Shown here: positions 22,454-34,204 of the stretch, in pieces | Numbering within the stretch: the stretch's first letter is position 1 | Layout: every line of letters starts with the position of its first letter | DNA from: Heterohyrax brucei | Taxonomy: Eukaryota > Chordata > Mammalia > Hyracoidea > Procaviidae | Length of the DNA stretch: 64,000 nt | NCBI GenBank assembly: GCA_028571685.1 | Contig: CM053142.1 | Coordinates: forward strand, 67,543,296-67,607,295 | Direction: 5' to 3' | The notes under the pieces: generated by a model | Seen by the model: the letters and a program-made list of their open reading frames with translations, nothing else | Told to the model about the DNA's origin: nothing | Databases searched by the model: none | Translations under genes and position numbers: made by a program

Positions 22454-22904
22454 GAAGAACAAAACCATTAATTTTGTATTTTAGGAGGAATTACAGGACA
22501 CATCATCCAGAAACCTACTCAGTTAGGGAAGGCTCCAAACTCAATCAAAGCTGTAATATTGAAAGAAGTGATCCAGCGATCATATCATGAAAACCATGAT
22601 GTCATCATATTGAAAAGAGGGATGTACTACAGTCATTATACTCCTTCCAGATGGAAAGGAAGTCAGTAAGACTTGTAGTAGTTAAAATTGGGTTTAAATA
22701 TAAACTATTAAGAGGGATCACAGGGGCAGCCACAAAGCACAATAAAGATTCAACATATCAAATCAAGAAACATAATACAGGAGTCTCAACAACCACAAAA
22801 CCAACATTGAAAAAAGTGAAACATCAACTCACAAGGAAGAATGTACTAGAACAGAATAATAAGAACAGCAGAGTAAACATCAACACAAAAATAAACATAT
22901 CACA

Positions 22905-25900
22905 ATGACAGCACTAACCACATACCTATCAAAAAAAACATTGAATGTGAATGGACTGAACGCTCCAGTAAAGAGACAATGAATGGCATCTTGGATCAAA
23001 AGACACGACCTGTCTATATGTTGCTTACAAGTAACTCACCTTAGACTTAAAGATATGAACAAACTGAAAATTAAAGGATGGAAGAACATATATCAAGCTA
23101 ACAATACACAAAGAAGAGCAGGTGTGGCAATACTAATCTCTGATAAAATAGATTTTAATGTAAAATCCACCACTGTGGACAAGGATGGACACTATTTAGT
23201 GCTGAAAGATTTAATACACAAACAGCAATTAACAATATTAAATATTTATGTACCCAATACTAGAGCATCTAAATACATGAAAGAAACACCGACTACACTC
23301 AAAAACCAGATAGATCACCCCAGTAATAGTGGGGGACTTCAACTCTTCTCTCTCAATATTGGACAGATAGTCTAGAAACAGGCTCAATAAAGACACAGAA
23401 GATCTTATTGCCACAATTAACCAACTAGACCTCATTGACATTTACAGAACTTTCTATCCATCAGCAGACACCTACACCTTCTTCTCCAGTGCACATGGAA
23501 CAGTCTCCAGAATAGACCACGTGTTAGGACATAAAGCAAATCTCAACAAAATCTATACCATTGAATTATTGCAAAGCCTCTTCTTAGACCACAAAGCCAT
23601 TAAAGTTGAAATAAATAACAGAAAAAATATAAATAGAACGTGTAGCACATGGAAACTGAACAACATCTTGCTCAAAAAGCCATAGAAGAAATCAAGGATG
23701 AAATAAAGAAATTTATCGATTCCAAGGAGAATGAGAACACTTCCTACCAGAACCTATGGGATACAGCAAAAGCAGTGCTTGGAGGTCAATTTATCTGTAT
23801 AAACGCACACATCCAGAAGCAAGAAAGATCCCAAATCAAAGATCTAAACCTACAGCTAGAAAAAGTAGAGAGAGCAACAGAGGAACCCCTCAGATAGCAG
23901 AAGAAAACAGATCATAAAGATTAGAGCAAAACTGAATTAGAGAATAGAAGAACAATTGAAAAAATTGAAAAGATCAAAAGCTGATTTTTTTAAAAGATCA
24001 ACCAAATTGACAAATCATTGGCTAAACTTACTAAAGAAAAACAGGAAAAGAAACAACCCTAATAAGAAATGAGAGGCGAGTTGTCACATCAGACCCATCA
24101 GAAATCAAGAATATCATAACAGAATACCATGACAGTCTGTACTCTAACAAATTTAAAAACCTAGAGGAAATGGACAAATTCTTAGATTCATATCACCAAT
24201 GAAAATTATCACAAGGTAAAGCAGAACAACTGAATAAACCCATCACAAAGGAAGAGGTTGAAAAAGTCATCGAAAAATTACCAACCAAAAAAAAAGCCCT
24301 GACCCACACAGCTTTACTGCAGAATTCTACCAAACTTTTAGAGAAGAGTTATCTCCACTTCTACTGAGAATATTCCACAGCATAGAAAAGGATGGACTAC
24401 TCCCAAATTCAAAAGCCAGGGAAAGACCCAACAAAAAAGGAGAACTACAGACCAATTTCAGTAATGAATCTAGAAGCAAAAAATCTTCAACAAAATTCTT
24501 GCCAACAGAATACAACAATATATCAAAAAAATTATTCATTACAACCAAGTTGGATTCATACCAGGGACGCAAGGCCGGCTCAACATCAGAAAAACAATTA
24601 ATATGATCAATCACATAAACAACGCAAAACACAAGAATCACCTGATTTTGTCTATTGACACAGAAAAGACATTTGATCAAGTCCAATAACCATTCATGCT
24701 AAAAATTCTCAGCAAAATAGGAATAGATGACAAATTCCTCAATGCAATAACCGTCATTTATACAAAGCCAACGGCCTACATCACCCTGAATGGAGAGAGA
24801 CTGAAACAACTCGCCTTGAGAACAGGAACTAGACAAGGATACTCACTTTCACCTCTCCTATTCAACATTATGCTAGAAGTTCTAATCAGAGCAATTAGAC
24901 AAGACCATGAAATAAAGGCATCTGCATTGCAAAGAGGAAGTAACAATCTCCCTATTTGCAGATAATATGATTGTATATGCAGAGAATCCTAAAGAATCCA
25001 TGAGTAAGCTACTCAAGTTGACAGAAGAGTTCAGTAAAGTGTCAGGATACAAGATAAACACAAGTAAATCAGCAGGATTCCTTTATACCAACAATGAGAT
25101 TATTAAAGAAGAAATCACCAAATCAATATCATTTACTACAGTTCCCCAAAAGACAGAATACCTAGGAATAAATCTAACCAGAGAAATAACAGACCTTTAC
25201 AAAGAGAACTACAAGACCTTGCTGCAAGAAACTAAGAGAGATCTACACAAATGGAGAAACCTACGCCGCTCATGGATAGGAAGACTTAACATTGTGAAAA
25301 TGTCTATTTTACCAAAAGCAATTTACTTATATAATGCAATCCAAATACAAATTCCCATGACATTTTTTAATGAGATGGAGAAACAAATCACCTACTTGGG
25401 TCAGAAAGGGAAGAAGCCCCAGATAAGCAAAGCACTACTGAAGAAGAACATACTGGGAGGCCTTTCACTACCCGACTTTAGAATCTATTACACTGCTACA
25501 GTTGTCAGAACAGCCTGGTACTGGTACAAAAAGAGACAAATAAATCAATAGAACAGAATTGAGACCCCCGAGATGACACCATCCTCCTATAAACAGTTGA
25601 TATTTGACAAAGGCCCTAAGACACTGAACTGGGGTAAAAACAATCTCTTCAACAAATGGTGCTGGCAAAATTGGGTATCTATTGGCAATAAATTGAAACA
25701 AGACCCATATCTTACACCTTATACAAAAACCAACCCAAACTGGACAAAAGACTTAAATATCAAACCTAAAATGATAAAGCTCATCTAAGAAAAAGTAGGA
25801 ACAACAATGGAAGTTTTAATACACAATGTAGACAGACTTCAAAATCTGACAAACAAACCACAATCAACAGAAGAGAAAACAGATAAATGGAAACTACTGA

Positions 25901-26679
25901 GAATCAAACACTTTTGCTCATCCAGAGACTTTACCAATAGAATTAAAAGACCACCTACAGAATGGGAAAAAATATTTGGCAACTATATGTCAGACCAACA
26001 TCTGATCTCCATAGTCTATAAGGTACTATAAAATATCAATAAGAAAAAGATAAATAATCCAGTTAAACAAAAGGCAAAGGAGATGGACAGACACTTTTCT
26101 AAAGATGAGACTGAGGCAGCCAAAAAACACATGCGCACATGCTCACAATCATTAGCTATTAAAGAAATTCAAATCAAAACTACCATGAGACACCATCTCA
26201 CCCCAACAAGGTTACCCATGATCCAAAAAACACAAAACAACAAATGCTGGAGAGGCTTTGGAGAAATAGGAACTGTCTTACACTATTGGTGGGATTGCAA
26301 AATGATGAAACCTCTCTGGAAAGCAATCCAGTGCTTCCTTCAAAAGCTAGAAATAGAGATACCATTTGACCCAGTAATTCCACTGCTTGGAATATGCCCT
26401 ACAGAATCAAGGCCATTCACACCAACTGATACATACACAAGAATGTTTATTGCAGCACAGTCCACAATAGCAAAAAGTTGGAATCAACTGAGATGCCCAA
26501 CAACAGAGGAATGCATAGGTAAACTACGGCATATATACTCAATGCAACACTATGCAATGATAAAGAACAGTGATGATTTTAGAAAGGATCTCGTAACCTG
26601 GTTTCAATTGCAGGACATTATGGTGAGTGAAAGTAGTCGGCAACAAAAGGACAAATATTGTATGAGATCCCTACGATAA
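22905..26679 (+). pseudogene. L1 copy 2 ORF2
   Basis: Many stops and shifts. The endonuclease catalytic Glu position reads QVTHL instead of QETHL. The RT motif at about 24,955 reads FADN in place of FADD. Recognisable segments: [80 protein letters not shown]. The final 198 codons (26083-26679) are open. Dead on catalytic grounds. Confidence 0.88.
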
Positions 26680-27700
26680 GAACTTAAAAACAGACTCATG
26701 CATAGAAGAAAAGACCTTTGATGGCTGCAAGGGTGGGGAGGGAGGGAAGGAGGGAAAGGGTGGGGTATTGATCATATAGTTGATAGAAAGTTGGTTGGGT
26801 GAAACCTGTGACAGCACACATTAGAAAGAAGATCAATTTTAATTGGACTTCAACATAACATGATTACTCTTCCAGTCTTAACCCAATATTGAAAGGACGG
26901 AGTAGGTGGGGTGGGGGTCTGCGGACCATCCTCTCAGGGGGCATCAAGGCTAAACTGGCATAATTAGTGTTTTGCTAAGAGAGTCTTCTGCATTCCAAAT
27001 TGGTGAGTGGCGTCTAGGGTCTGGAAAGCTGCCAAGCTGCCATCTGAGGTACATGAAATGGTCCCAACTCAGCAGGAATGGATGATCTCCAAAGACCAAG
27101 ATGACACTGGGCAAAGAGAACCCAGAAGACAGAGAGACCCACATGAGTGGGTGACTACACTGACATGAGACCAGAAGAACCTGATGGTGCCCAGACACCA
27201 CCAGTGATAGCCATGATAGGGCTCACAAAGGTGAGTTTCACTGGCAACATGAAAATAAAAAGGGGTGCACCCTGAGATCTGCACTAAAAGACCACAGTTG
27301 AGGTCCAGGGGCCTCAGGGTTCCTCTGGGAGCATGGCCCCTGGCCCTGATGCTGCCCCTGTCCATAAATCATAATGGAGGTCAACTCCATTATGGACAGA
27401 AATGGCTTAGACTTGATGATGCAGAGCGACCATATCATGTGTGCACTTTATGGTTCTATGCATCTATAGGATGTCAACTGTCTGACCTCTTACTGGACAC
27501 AGGGGAGAGAGTGGAGAGGAGGGGATAAGAGATTGTTAGGAGGATAGGACATGTACAGAACGGAGAGGAGGAATGTGCTGTTACAAGAGAGGGAGAGCAG
27601 TGGGAGACGCTCATTGGAGGGTATGCAAATTTATATGGGATTGCATATTTTCACTCAATAATAATTAAAAAAAAAATCTAGAAAATAAAAAAAAAAAAAA
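26680..27700 (+). repeat. L1 copy 2 long 3' UTR (type A)
   Basis: Starts after the ORF2 TAA. G-rich tract 'gtggggagggagggaaggag' at about 26,733. Then about 760 bases shared with 54624-55122 and partly with 528-946 ('gatggtgcccagacaccacc', 'aaaaaggggtgcaccctgag', 'gtgtgcactttatggttcta'). Confidence 0.8.
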
Positions 27701-28192
27701 CAGACTTACTGGTCTGATACACATTGGCAAAAACCAGAGTACAGCCCCTGGACATCTTTTTCACTCAGTATTAAAGTCCTTCCTGAGGTTGTTCACAGGG
27801 TCATTCTGTTGCACATAGGATCACTATTAGTTAGAAGTGACTCCGTGGCACCTATCAAACAACAGCAAAGTCATTCCTGAGGTTCACCCTTCAGCCAAAG
27901 ATTAAACAGCCCTATGAAGTAAACAATAACATTCATAATTGTAACAAGGTATATGAAACTAAAGGTGCATACCAGCTCAGGGGCAAAGAAGGCAGCAGAC
28001 AACAGGAAAGATAGATGAATAGAAATGGGGAATCTAAGGTTGAGAAGTGGGGAGTACTGACACATCACAGAGTTGGCAACTAGTGTCACAAAACAATATG
28101 TTTTGTTAATATGTGTATTAACTGTTTATTGAGAAACTAATTTGCTCTGTAAATTTTTACCTAAAGCATAAAAAAATTAAAAATAAACAAAA
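27701..28192 (+). mobile_element. Older L1 (type B 3' UTR), right part
   Basis: Resumes with 'cagacttactggtctgatac' and runs through 'ttcacccttcagccaaagat', 'gtcacaaaacaatatg' and 'gagaaactaatttgctctgt' to an A-rich end. Same family as 43400-44343 and 32760-32895. Confidence 0.75.
27792..27866 (+). repeat. Short AfroSINE-type insert in the L1 3' UTR
   Basis: 'tgcacataggatcactatta', 'gttagaagtgactccgtggc' and 'aaacaacagc', flanked by near-identical copies of AAAGTC(C/A)TTCCTGAGGTT. Confidence 0.65.
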
Positions 28193-28560
28193 TTTGAACA
28201 TGGAACAATCATGTGGCCCCACAGTACTAATCCCAAGTGTTTGCTTAGAAGTGAAAAGAGGAATGTGAACAGAACCCTGTACAGCAGTGTTCACTGCAGC
28301 ACTCCACAAGAGCCAAAATTTGGAAACAACCAAAATGTCTAGATAAACAGATAAACCAATATACAAAAATGTGGCATATACATACAGTAAAATATCACTC
28401 AGCCCTAAAGAAAAATGATATCCTGATGCATGCTGGAACATGAGTAAATCTTGAAAACATTATGCTGAGCAAAACAAATCAGTCGCAGAAGCAAACTTAC
28501 ACAAAAATTAGGTATTACCTGGGATAGGAAGGGGTTAAGTGGGAGGTTTTGCTTAGAGCA
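28193..28560 (+). repeat. Ancient L1 ORF2 end fragment
   Basis: 'gcagtgttcactgcagcact', 'ttggaaacaaccaaaatgtc' and 'atcactcagccctaaagaaa' match the C-terminal L1 ORF2 region in plus orientation. Diverged. Confidence 0.7.
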
Positions 28561-28639
28561 TTGTTTTTACTTATGGTGGTGAATAACTTGGTAAATGAGG
28601 ATTACACAACATGAAGAATATAATCAGTGTCATTGAATT

Positions 28640-28965
28640 AAATTGTTGTTAGTTGTGCTGTTTGGTTGATTCTGACTTACAGTGACCCAGTGAACAAGAG
28701 AATGAAACACTGCACCATCCTCATTAATTGTTGCTGTTTGAGCCCATTGTTGTAGCCACTGTGTCAGTTCATCTCACTGAGGGTCTTACTTTTTGGCACT
28801 GACCTCTACTCTGCTAAGCAAGATGTTATTTCTCCAGGAACTTACTCCTTCTGATAACATATCCAAACTATGTGAAGCAAAGTCTTGTCATCCTTGCTTC
28901 CAGGGAACACTCCAGTGGTACTTCTCCCAAGAAAGATGCATTCATCTGAATTATAAAAGTATAAA
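28640..28965 (-). repeat. AfroSINE head with RTE-like tail
   Basis: 'gttgttagttgtgctgtttg', 'cactgcaccatcctcattaa', 'ccactgtgtcagttcatctc', 'tccaggaacttactccttct'. Same composite as 250-1350. Confidence 0.7.
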
Positions 28966-29690
28966 TTGTTGACCTGGTGCATGTTTTGCTGTGTATATTT
29001 TCAATACAATAAAACATAAAATAAAAAATGTGGGTCCTGAATGAATCAAGGAGCAAAGGAATCTTGACACTGAACAAGAAAGAAAAACTGCCATGCCTGG
29101 CAAATCACGAGCATGTTTTGGCCCATAGTCTATGGCAATGATATGTCCTTCAACCAGAGGTAAGACTGTCCACTTAAGCAGCTTCATTTTGGCTCCCTAA
29201 CTTCTGAAACATCCCTTAGAGCCTTGATCATAATACCAGCTTGAGAATCAGAGGAAGCAGGAGTAGATTCTAAGATATCCAAATAACTTCAAATGTTAAA
29301 TACCATTAAGTGCATTTAATTGTGCCTAAATGGTATGTCTGGCCACCATAACAGAGAGGCAAGCATCATTCTCTAAGCTGACATCATAGATACAAGACAT
29401 TCCCGGAGCAGATACAAGAAGTAACTGAATCTGTTGGTTTAGTACCATCACACCAGCTTACTATTAATGTAGTGCGTTCCTTCAAAAACCATTTAATTAG
29501 CATTTGATACATATCCTGCCTTGTTCTGGATGCTTAGTGTTGGAGATATAAAGAAAGATGAAGACCACAGAGTCCGTGTGGGGAGGTAAAGGTGTAGATG
29601 TGTAACTTTAAGAGTTCAGTGTAAATGCACCAAGCCAAACTTATTTTTGATAGGCCCCTTCAACAGAGACAATAAGCTGTGTACCAAAAT
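28966..29690. other. No recognised feature
   Basis: No exon or named repeat seen. Confidence 0.35.
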
Positions 29691-29699
29691 CCATATCCA

Positions 29700-30090
29700 C
29701 CTCTTCTTCCCAAACACTCAGCTTCCCTTAAGCGTCTCTTGCAATTAGAGATGGCTATGAGACTGAATTCTAGCCAAAGGAATGTGAACAAAAGTAACAT
29801 GTGCTACTTCTAGAATTGTCCCATAGAAACCTCCCATACATGCTCCTACATGCTCTTTACCCCTCTCAGATAACTTGAATGACAACTCTTAGCCCACTTT
29901 GGAAGTCATAGTTGAATTCTATAGAGCATCCATTACCCCAAGTCTCTGTACAGCAGTGTGGAAAACAGCCACACTACCAATCTGTTTGTCATTCAGTAAG
30001 AAGTGAACTATCGTGTTTTATTCACTTTTTAGTCTATTTGTTATAGCAGCCAGGTAAGCATTACCCTAATTAATATAGTATCCTTTGCTA
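29700..30090 (+). repeat. Possible ancient interspersed repeat, unclassified
   Basis: 'agagatggctatgagactga', 'gccaaaggaatgtgaacaaa' and 'ttgttatagcagccaggtaa' resemble a common mammalian repeat I cannot name securely. Confidence 0.3.
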
Positions 30091-30199
30091 TCAAAGTGAA
30101 TAATAATAACTTACAAGTACAATAACTTAGCCCACTGTGACACCATCTACTTCAAATACTTCAAAGTCTTCCTCAACAAAGCCTTTCACAAACTTCTCT

Positions 30200-30840
30200 A
30201 ACAGATTTAACAATCCCCTCATGCTTTTGCACATGTCTATATAACGAGAGAGAAAGAGAGATCCCAGAGAGAGGCTGTCTCAAAACTGAGATACAACAGA
30301 AATATCAGGGGTCAAACAGTACAGGGAGAGGTTGAACATAAAGTTCCATCCCAGCCAGAGTAACAAGATTTTGTTATCATATCCTACCACTCCACATATC
30401 CAGCTAATACAACAGGGGCCTCATTTTAGGCGTAAGAACCATTAAAAAAGGCTTAATCTAGACCTGCCCTAAGAAATCAAAGAAAACAAGTCCTGAAAAG
30501 ATCACTAGGGGAGACAGAGTTTAGAGGTTGATTCTGACAAAGCCAGACAGTTTGTGAAATACCTTGGAATTTTCACAAATAAGCCCTAACAAAGCAGAAA
30601 ATCAAGCCGAAATAAATTCAAAGTGATAAGCCAGTATTAAGGAGGGAAAAAAAATTCTTTGGAGGAAGATAACAGAGCTTAAGGCATCATCCACAATGTC
30701 TAATATACAACCAAAACTTACTAGACATGGAACAAACTGGAAAAATGTGACCAATATTAAAAGGAAAAAACAAATATAGCTCAAGATACCCTATGTTTTG
30801 CATTTTACAAAGAATTTAAAATATCTAGTACAAATATTGC
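30200..30840 (+). repeat. Ancient L1 5' region
   Basis: 'ggggagacagagtttagagg' and 'cttactagacatggaacaa' followed by 'ctggaaaaatgtgacc' match the segment before ORF1 in old L1/HAL1 consensus sequences. It continues after the SINE at 31576. Confidence 0.55.
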
Positions 30841-31575
30841 AAACCCTGGTGACATACAAGTTCTGACAATTAAGTTCATGAATTCAGCTTGGAAAAAGTA
30901 CTGCATATTTCATTGCTCAATATCATTATGATCACCTTCAAAGTACTCCCCTTGGGAAGATATGCACTGACACCAGTGCTTAGTCCACCCTCCACAGCAA
31001 CTTTGGAACTCTTTTTCTGGAATGGCCATCAGAGCTGTTATCATATTATCCTTGATATCCTGAATGTCATCAAAATGTCTTCCTTTCAATATTTCCTTTA
31101 TCTTCAGGTAAACAAAAAAGTCACAGGGGGCCAGATCAAGTGAGTAGGGAGGGTGTTCCAATACAGTTATTTATTTGTTTACTGGCTAAAATCTCCCTCA
31201 CAGACAACTATACAATTAAGTTCATGAACTTGGCCACCATGTCACTATGTGAAATGGCTATTCCAGAAAGAGTTTCAAAATTGCTTTCAAGGATAGACTA
31301 GGTGCTGGCGTCAGGGCATAGCTTCTGAAGGGGAGTAGTTTCAAGGTGACTGTAGTGACTGTAGCACTTTTAAGTGACTGTAGCAAAGAGGTACTTAAAA
31401 ACAACTAAGTTCACAGACTTAATTGATGGGCATCATAATTTTTAAGTGGTATGGCTGTTAACCAAAAGGTTGGCAGTTCAAATCCACCAGGTGCTAGCTG
31501 GAAACTCTAGGGGCAGTTCTAGTCTGTCATATAGGGTAGCTGTGAGTTGGAATTGACTCCACAGCAATGAGTTTT
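30841..31575 (+). repeat. AfroSINE split by a foldback mariner
   Basis: The head 'aaaccctggtgacata' (30841-30856) and the body from 31436 ('taagtggtatggctgttaac', 'caaaaggttggcagttcaaa', 'attgactccacagcaatgag') are one SINE with a 579-bp element between them at a TA. Confidence 0.8.
30857..31435 (-). mobile_element. Foldback mariner derivative, copy 2
   Basis: Left arm about 30857-31025 and right arm about 31255-31435 are inverted complements. The minus strand of the left half encodes a mariner C-terminal remnant (HPPYSLDLAPCDFFVYLKIK, EILKGRHFDDIQDIKDN, EGWTK-like FQSCCGGWTKHW). TA on both sides (30855-30856; 31436-31437). Confidence 0.8.
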
Positions 31576-32900
31576 GGGGGTTTAATATAAATATCTAATA
31601 ATAATTAAAGGTAAATATGGCCTTAATAGGATAAAAGACAGGGAAATTGCAAAGAAATAAAAATTACAAACTGGAACAGAAAGAAACGGAAATAGATTCA
31701 TACTTCTTGATTTCAAAATTTAACAACAAAGCTACTGTAATCTGTACTATGTGGTACAGCATAAGAACAGCAAATAGATCAATTAGTAGAACTGAAAGCC
31801 CAGAAATCTCTGAATTTTGACAAACGGTATCAATAAATGGGGGAAAATAGCATTTTCAACATTTACGTGTGAATATCCACATACAAAAGAATAAAGTTGA
31901 ATTCTTTACTCATACCATAGGCAAAAATTAACTCACAACTGATCACAGAACTAATTGTTACAAATAAAACTATTAAAATAAAATATAGGAGTCAATCTAT
32001 ACGGCCATAGATTAAGCAATGATTTCTTAAATATGACACCAAAAGTGGAAACAAACAAACAAAAAATATGTGAATTAAACTTCATCAAAGCTTCTTTGCT
32101 GAAAATGACATCATGAAGAAAGTGAAAACACAACCCACAGATTGGAGAAAATATTTGTAAAGGATATATAAGGATTTGACATTCAGAATATAAAAAGAAT
32201 GCTTACAACTCAATAATAGATAACCTACTTAAAAAACTAGAAAAGACCTGAATAGACAAGTCTCCAAAGAAGATACACAAATAGCCAATGAACACATGTA
32301 AACATGCTTGACATCATTAGTGATTTGGAAAACACAAATCAAAACCACAAAGGCATACCATTTCACACCCGCTAGGATAGCTAGAATAAAAAATATAGGC
32401 AATGATAAGAGTTGGTGAAGATGTGGTGGAACTGAAACCCAGGTGCAGTGCTGGTGGGAATATAATATGGTGCAGTCACTTTAGAAAACCATCTGTAGTT
32501 GCTCAAAAATTTAAACACAGAGTTGCTATATGACTCAGCAATTGTACTCCTAGGTATACATCCAAGATAATTAAGAATGTATGAATGACCACACCAAAAC
32601 TTGCACATAGTAGTAGTATTCGCAATAGCCAAAAGCAGAAACAACTCAGATGAATGGGTAAACAAAACATACATTGGAATCCTATTCAGTAATAAGATAG
32701 ATGAAGCACTGTTACATGCTACAACATGGATAAACCTTAGAAACATTAGGCTCAGTGGACACAGGGAATACAGGGTGGGAAGGGAAAGGGAGTAAGTGCT
32801 GACATACTGCAAGAACAACTCATGTATAAACTTTTTAATGAAAAACTAATTTGCACTGTAAAGTTACACCTAAAGCACAATAAAAAGATAAAATTTTCAA
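31576..32900 (+). mobile_element. Ancient L1 ORF2 C-terminal part with type B 3' end
   Basis: 'tgatttcaaaatttaacaac', 'gtactatgtggtacagcata', 'atcaaaaccacaaaggcata' and 'tgtagttgctcaaaaattta' are L1 ORF2 landmarks. After about 32,750 it carries the type B 3' UTR ending ('gaaaaactaatttgcactgt', 'aaagcacaataaaaag'). Confidence 0.75.
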
Positions 32901-32914
32901 CCATGCTAATCACA

Positions 32915-33075
32915 GAAACCCTGGTGGTATAGTGGTTAAGTGCTACATCTGCTAACCAAATAGTCAGCAGTTCAAATCCTCTAGGTACTCCTTGGAAAGT
33001 CTATGGGGCAGTTCTACACTGTCCTATTTGGGTCGTTATGTGTGGGAATAGACCGGGTTTTTACTTCTGGGTTTT
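32915..33075 (+). repeat. AfroSINE
   Basis: 'agaaaccctggtggtatagt', 'ggttaagtgctacatctgct' and 'agcagttcaaatcctctagg': clear A-box and B-box-like regions. Confidence 0.85.
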
Positions 33076-33079
33076 TAGT

Positions 33080-33390
33080 AAGTGAAAGAAACCCCACATA
33101 AAAGAACACATAATGTACATAAACTGTCCAGGGTAGGCAAATTCCTAAGACAGAAAGTAGATAGTGATTTCCAGGTACTACAAAGGGGCAGGAATAGAGA
33201 ACAACTGTCAAATGGGCTTTAATTCTCTTTCTAAGGTGATTAAAAAAAAAAAAAATCTCTAAAGCTGGACCACAGTGATAGTTGCACAACTGTGTGAATA
33301 TATATTAAAAATTACTGAATTACATATTTTAAAGAGATGAATTTATGATGCATAAATTTTAGCTCAATAAAGCTTCCATTTTAAAATAAT
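33080..33390 (+). repeat. Ancient L1 3' fragment
   Basis: 'gacagaaagtagatagtgat', 'ggaccacagtgatagttgc' and 'ttttagctcaataaagct' match an L1M-type 3' end. Confidence 0.6.
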
Positions 33391-34200
33391 GAAATTGCTA
33401 GAACTGAAAACTACAAAAACCTAAAGAAAAATTCACTGGATAGACTTAACGGCAAACTGGAAAGGGCAGAAGAAGCAGTCACTGAATTTTAAGACCAAAC
33501 CCATTGCCAGTGAGTTGATTACCACTCATGGTGACCCTATCAGACAAAGGAGAACTTCCTCACAAAGTTTCCAAAGCTGCTACCTTTGCAAAAGCAGACT
33601 GCCACATCTTTCACCTATGGGCAGCTGCTGGATTTGAACCACCAACCTTTCTGTTAGCAATCAAGTGCTTAACTGCTGCACCACTAGAGTTCCTTAACTA
33701 GAAAACAGATCAGTAGGTAGTATCTAATCTGAAGAACCAAGGACTGAAGATTGGAAAAAGTTTAACAAGAGTCTGAGGAACAAATGGGACCATATCAAAC
33801 AGTCAATCATACAAGTGACTGGAGTTCCAGAAAAAAAAGACAGTGAAAATAGAGTAGAAAACCTACTTGAATAAACAATGGATAGAATCATTCCAAAGTT
33901 TAATAAAGTACAATTTTCAGATTCAAGAATTTCAACAAACTCAAGAAAAATACAAAGAAAACCACACTTACACAAATCATACTCAAGCTACTGAAAACCA
34001 AAAATAATAATAATATGAAAGCTATCAGATTGAAAAACCTATAAATAAATAAAATAATGAATTTAAAAAATTAATTAAGGCTGACTTCATCAAAGCAAAG
34101 GAGACTGAAAGATAATAGTGACATCTGGAGTGCCTAGGATATACCTTGATCGCTAATGACTGGAAATCTCAATACTATTGAAATGCTCATTGATCTAAAG
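33391..34200 (+). repeat. Ancient L1/HAL1-like ORF1 region
   Basis: 'gaggaacaaatgggaccata' and 'catacaagtgactggagttc' are ORF1-region landmarks of old L1 and HAL1. Frames are destroyed. A SINE interrupts it at 33492-33700. Confidence 0.6.
33492..33700 (-). repeat. AfroSINE
   Basis: 'accaaacccattgccagtga' to 'aagtgcttaactgctgcacc', with an extended middle ('acctttgcaaaagcagactg'). Confidence 0.8.
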
Positions 34201-34204
34201 AGTC

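Larger units (their letters stand above)
20597..27700 (+). mobile_element. L1 copy 2, near full length (about 7.1 kb)
   Basis: It begins with an L1-type 5' UTR start ('gtcaagatggtggacta'), followed by about 0.9 kb of 5' UTR, ORF1, spacer, ORF2, and an unusually long 3' UTR of about 1 kb ending in poly(A). It lies inside an older L1 3' UTR that continues on the other side. All frames are broken by stops and shifts. Confidence 0.85.
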
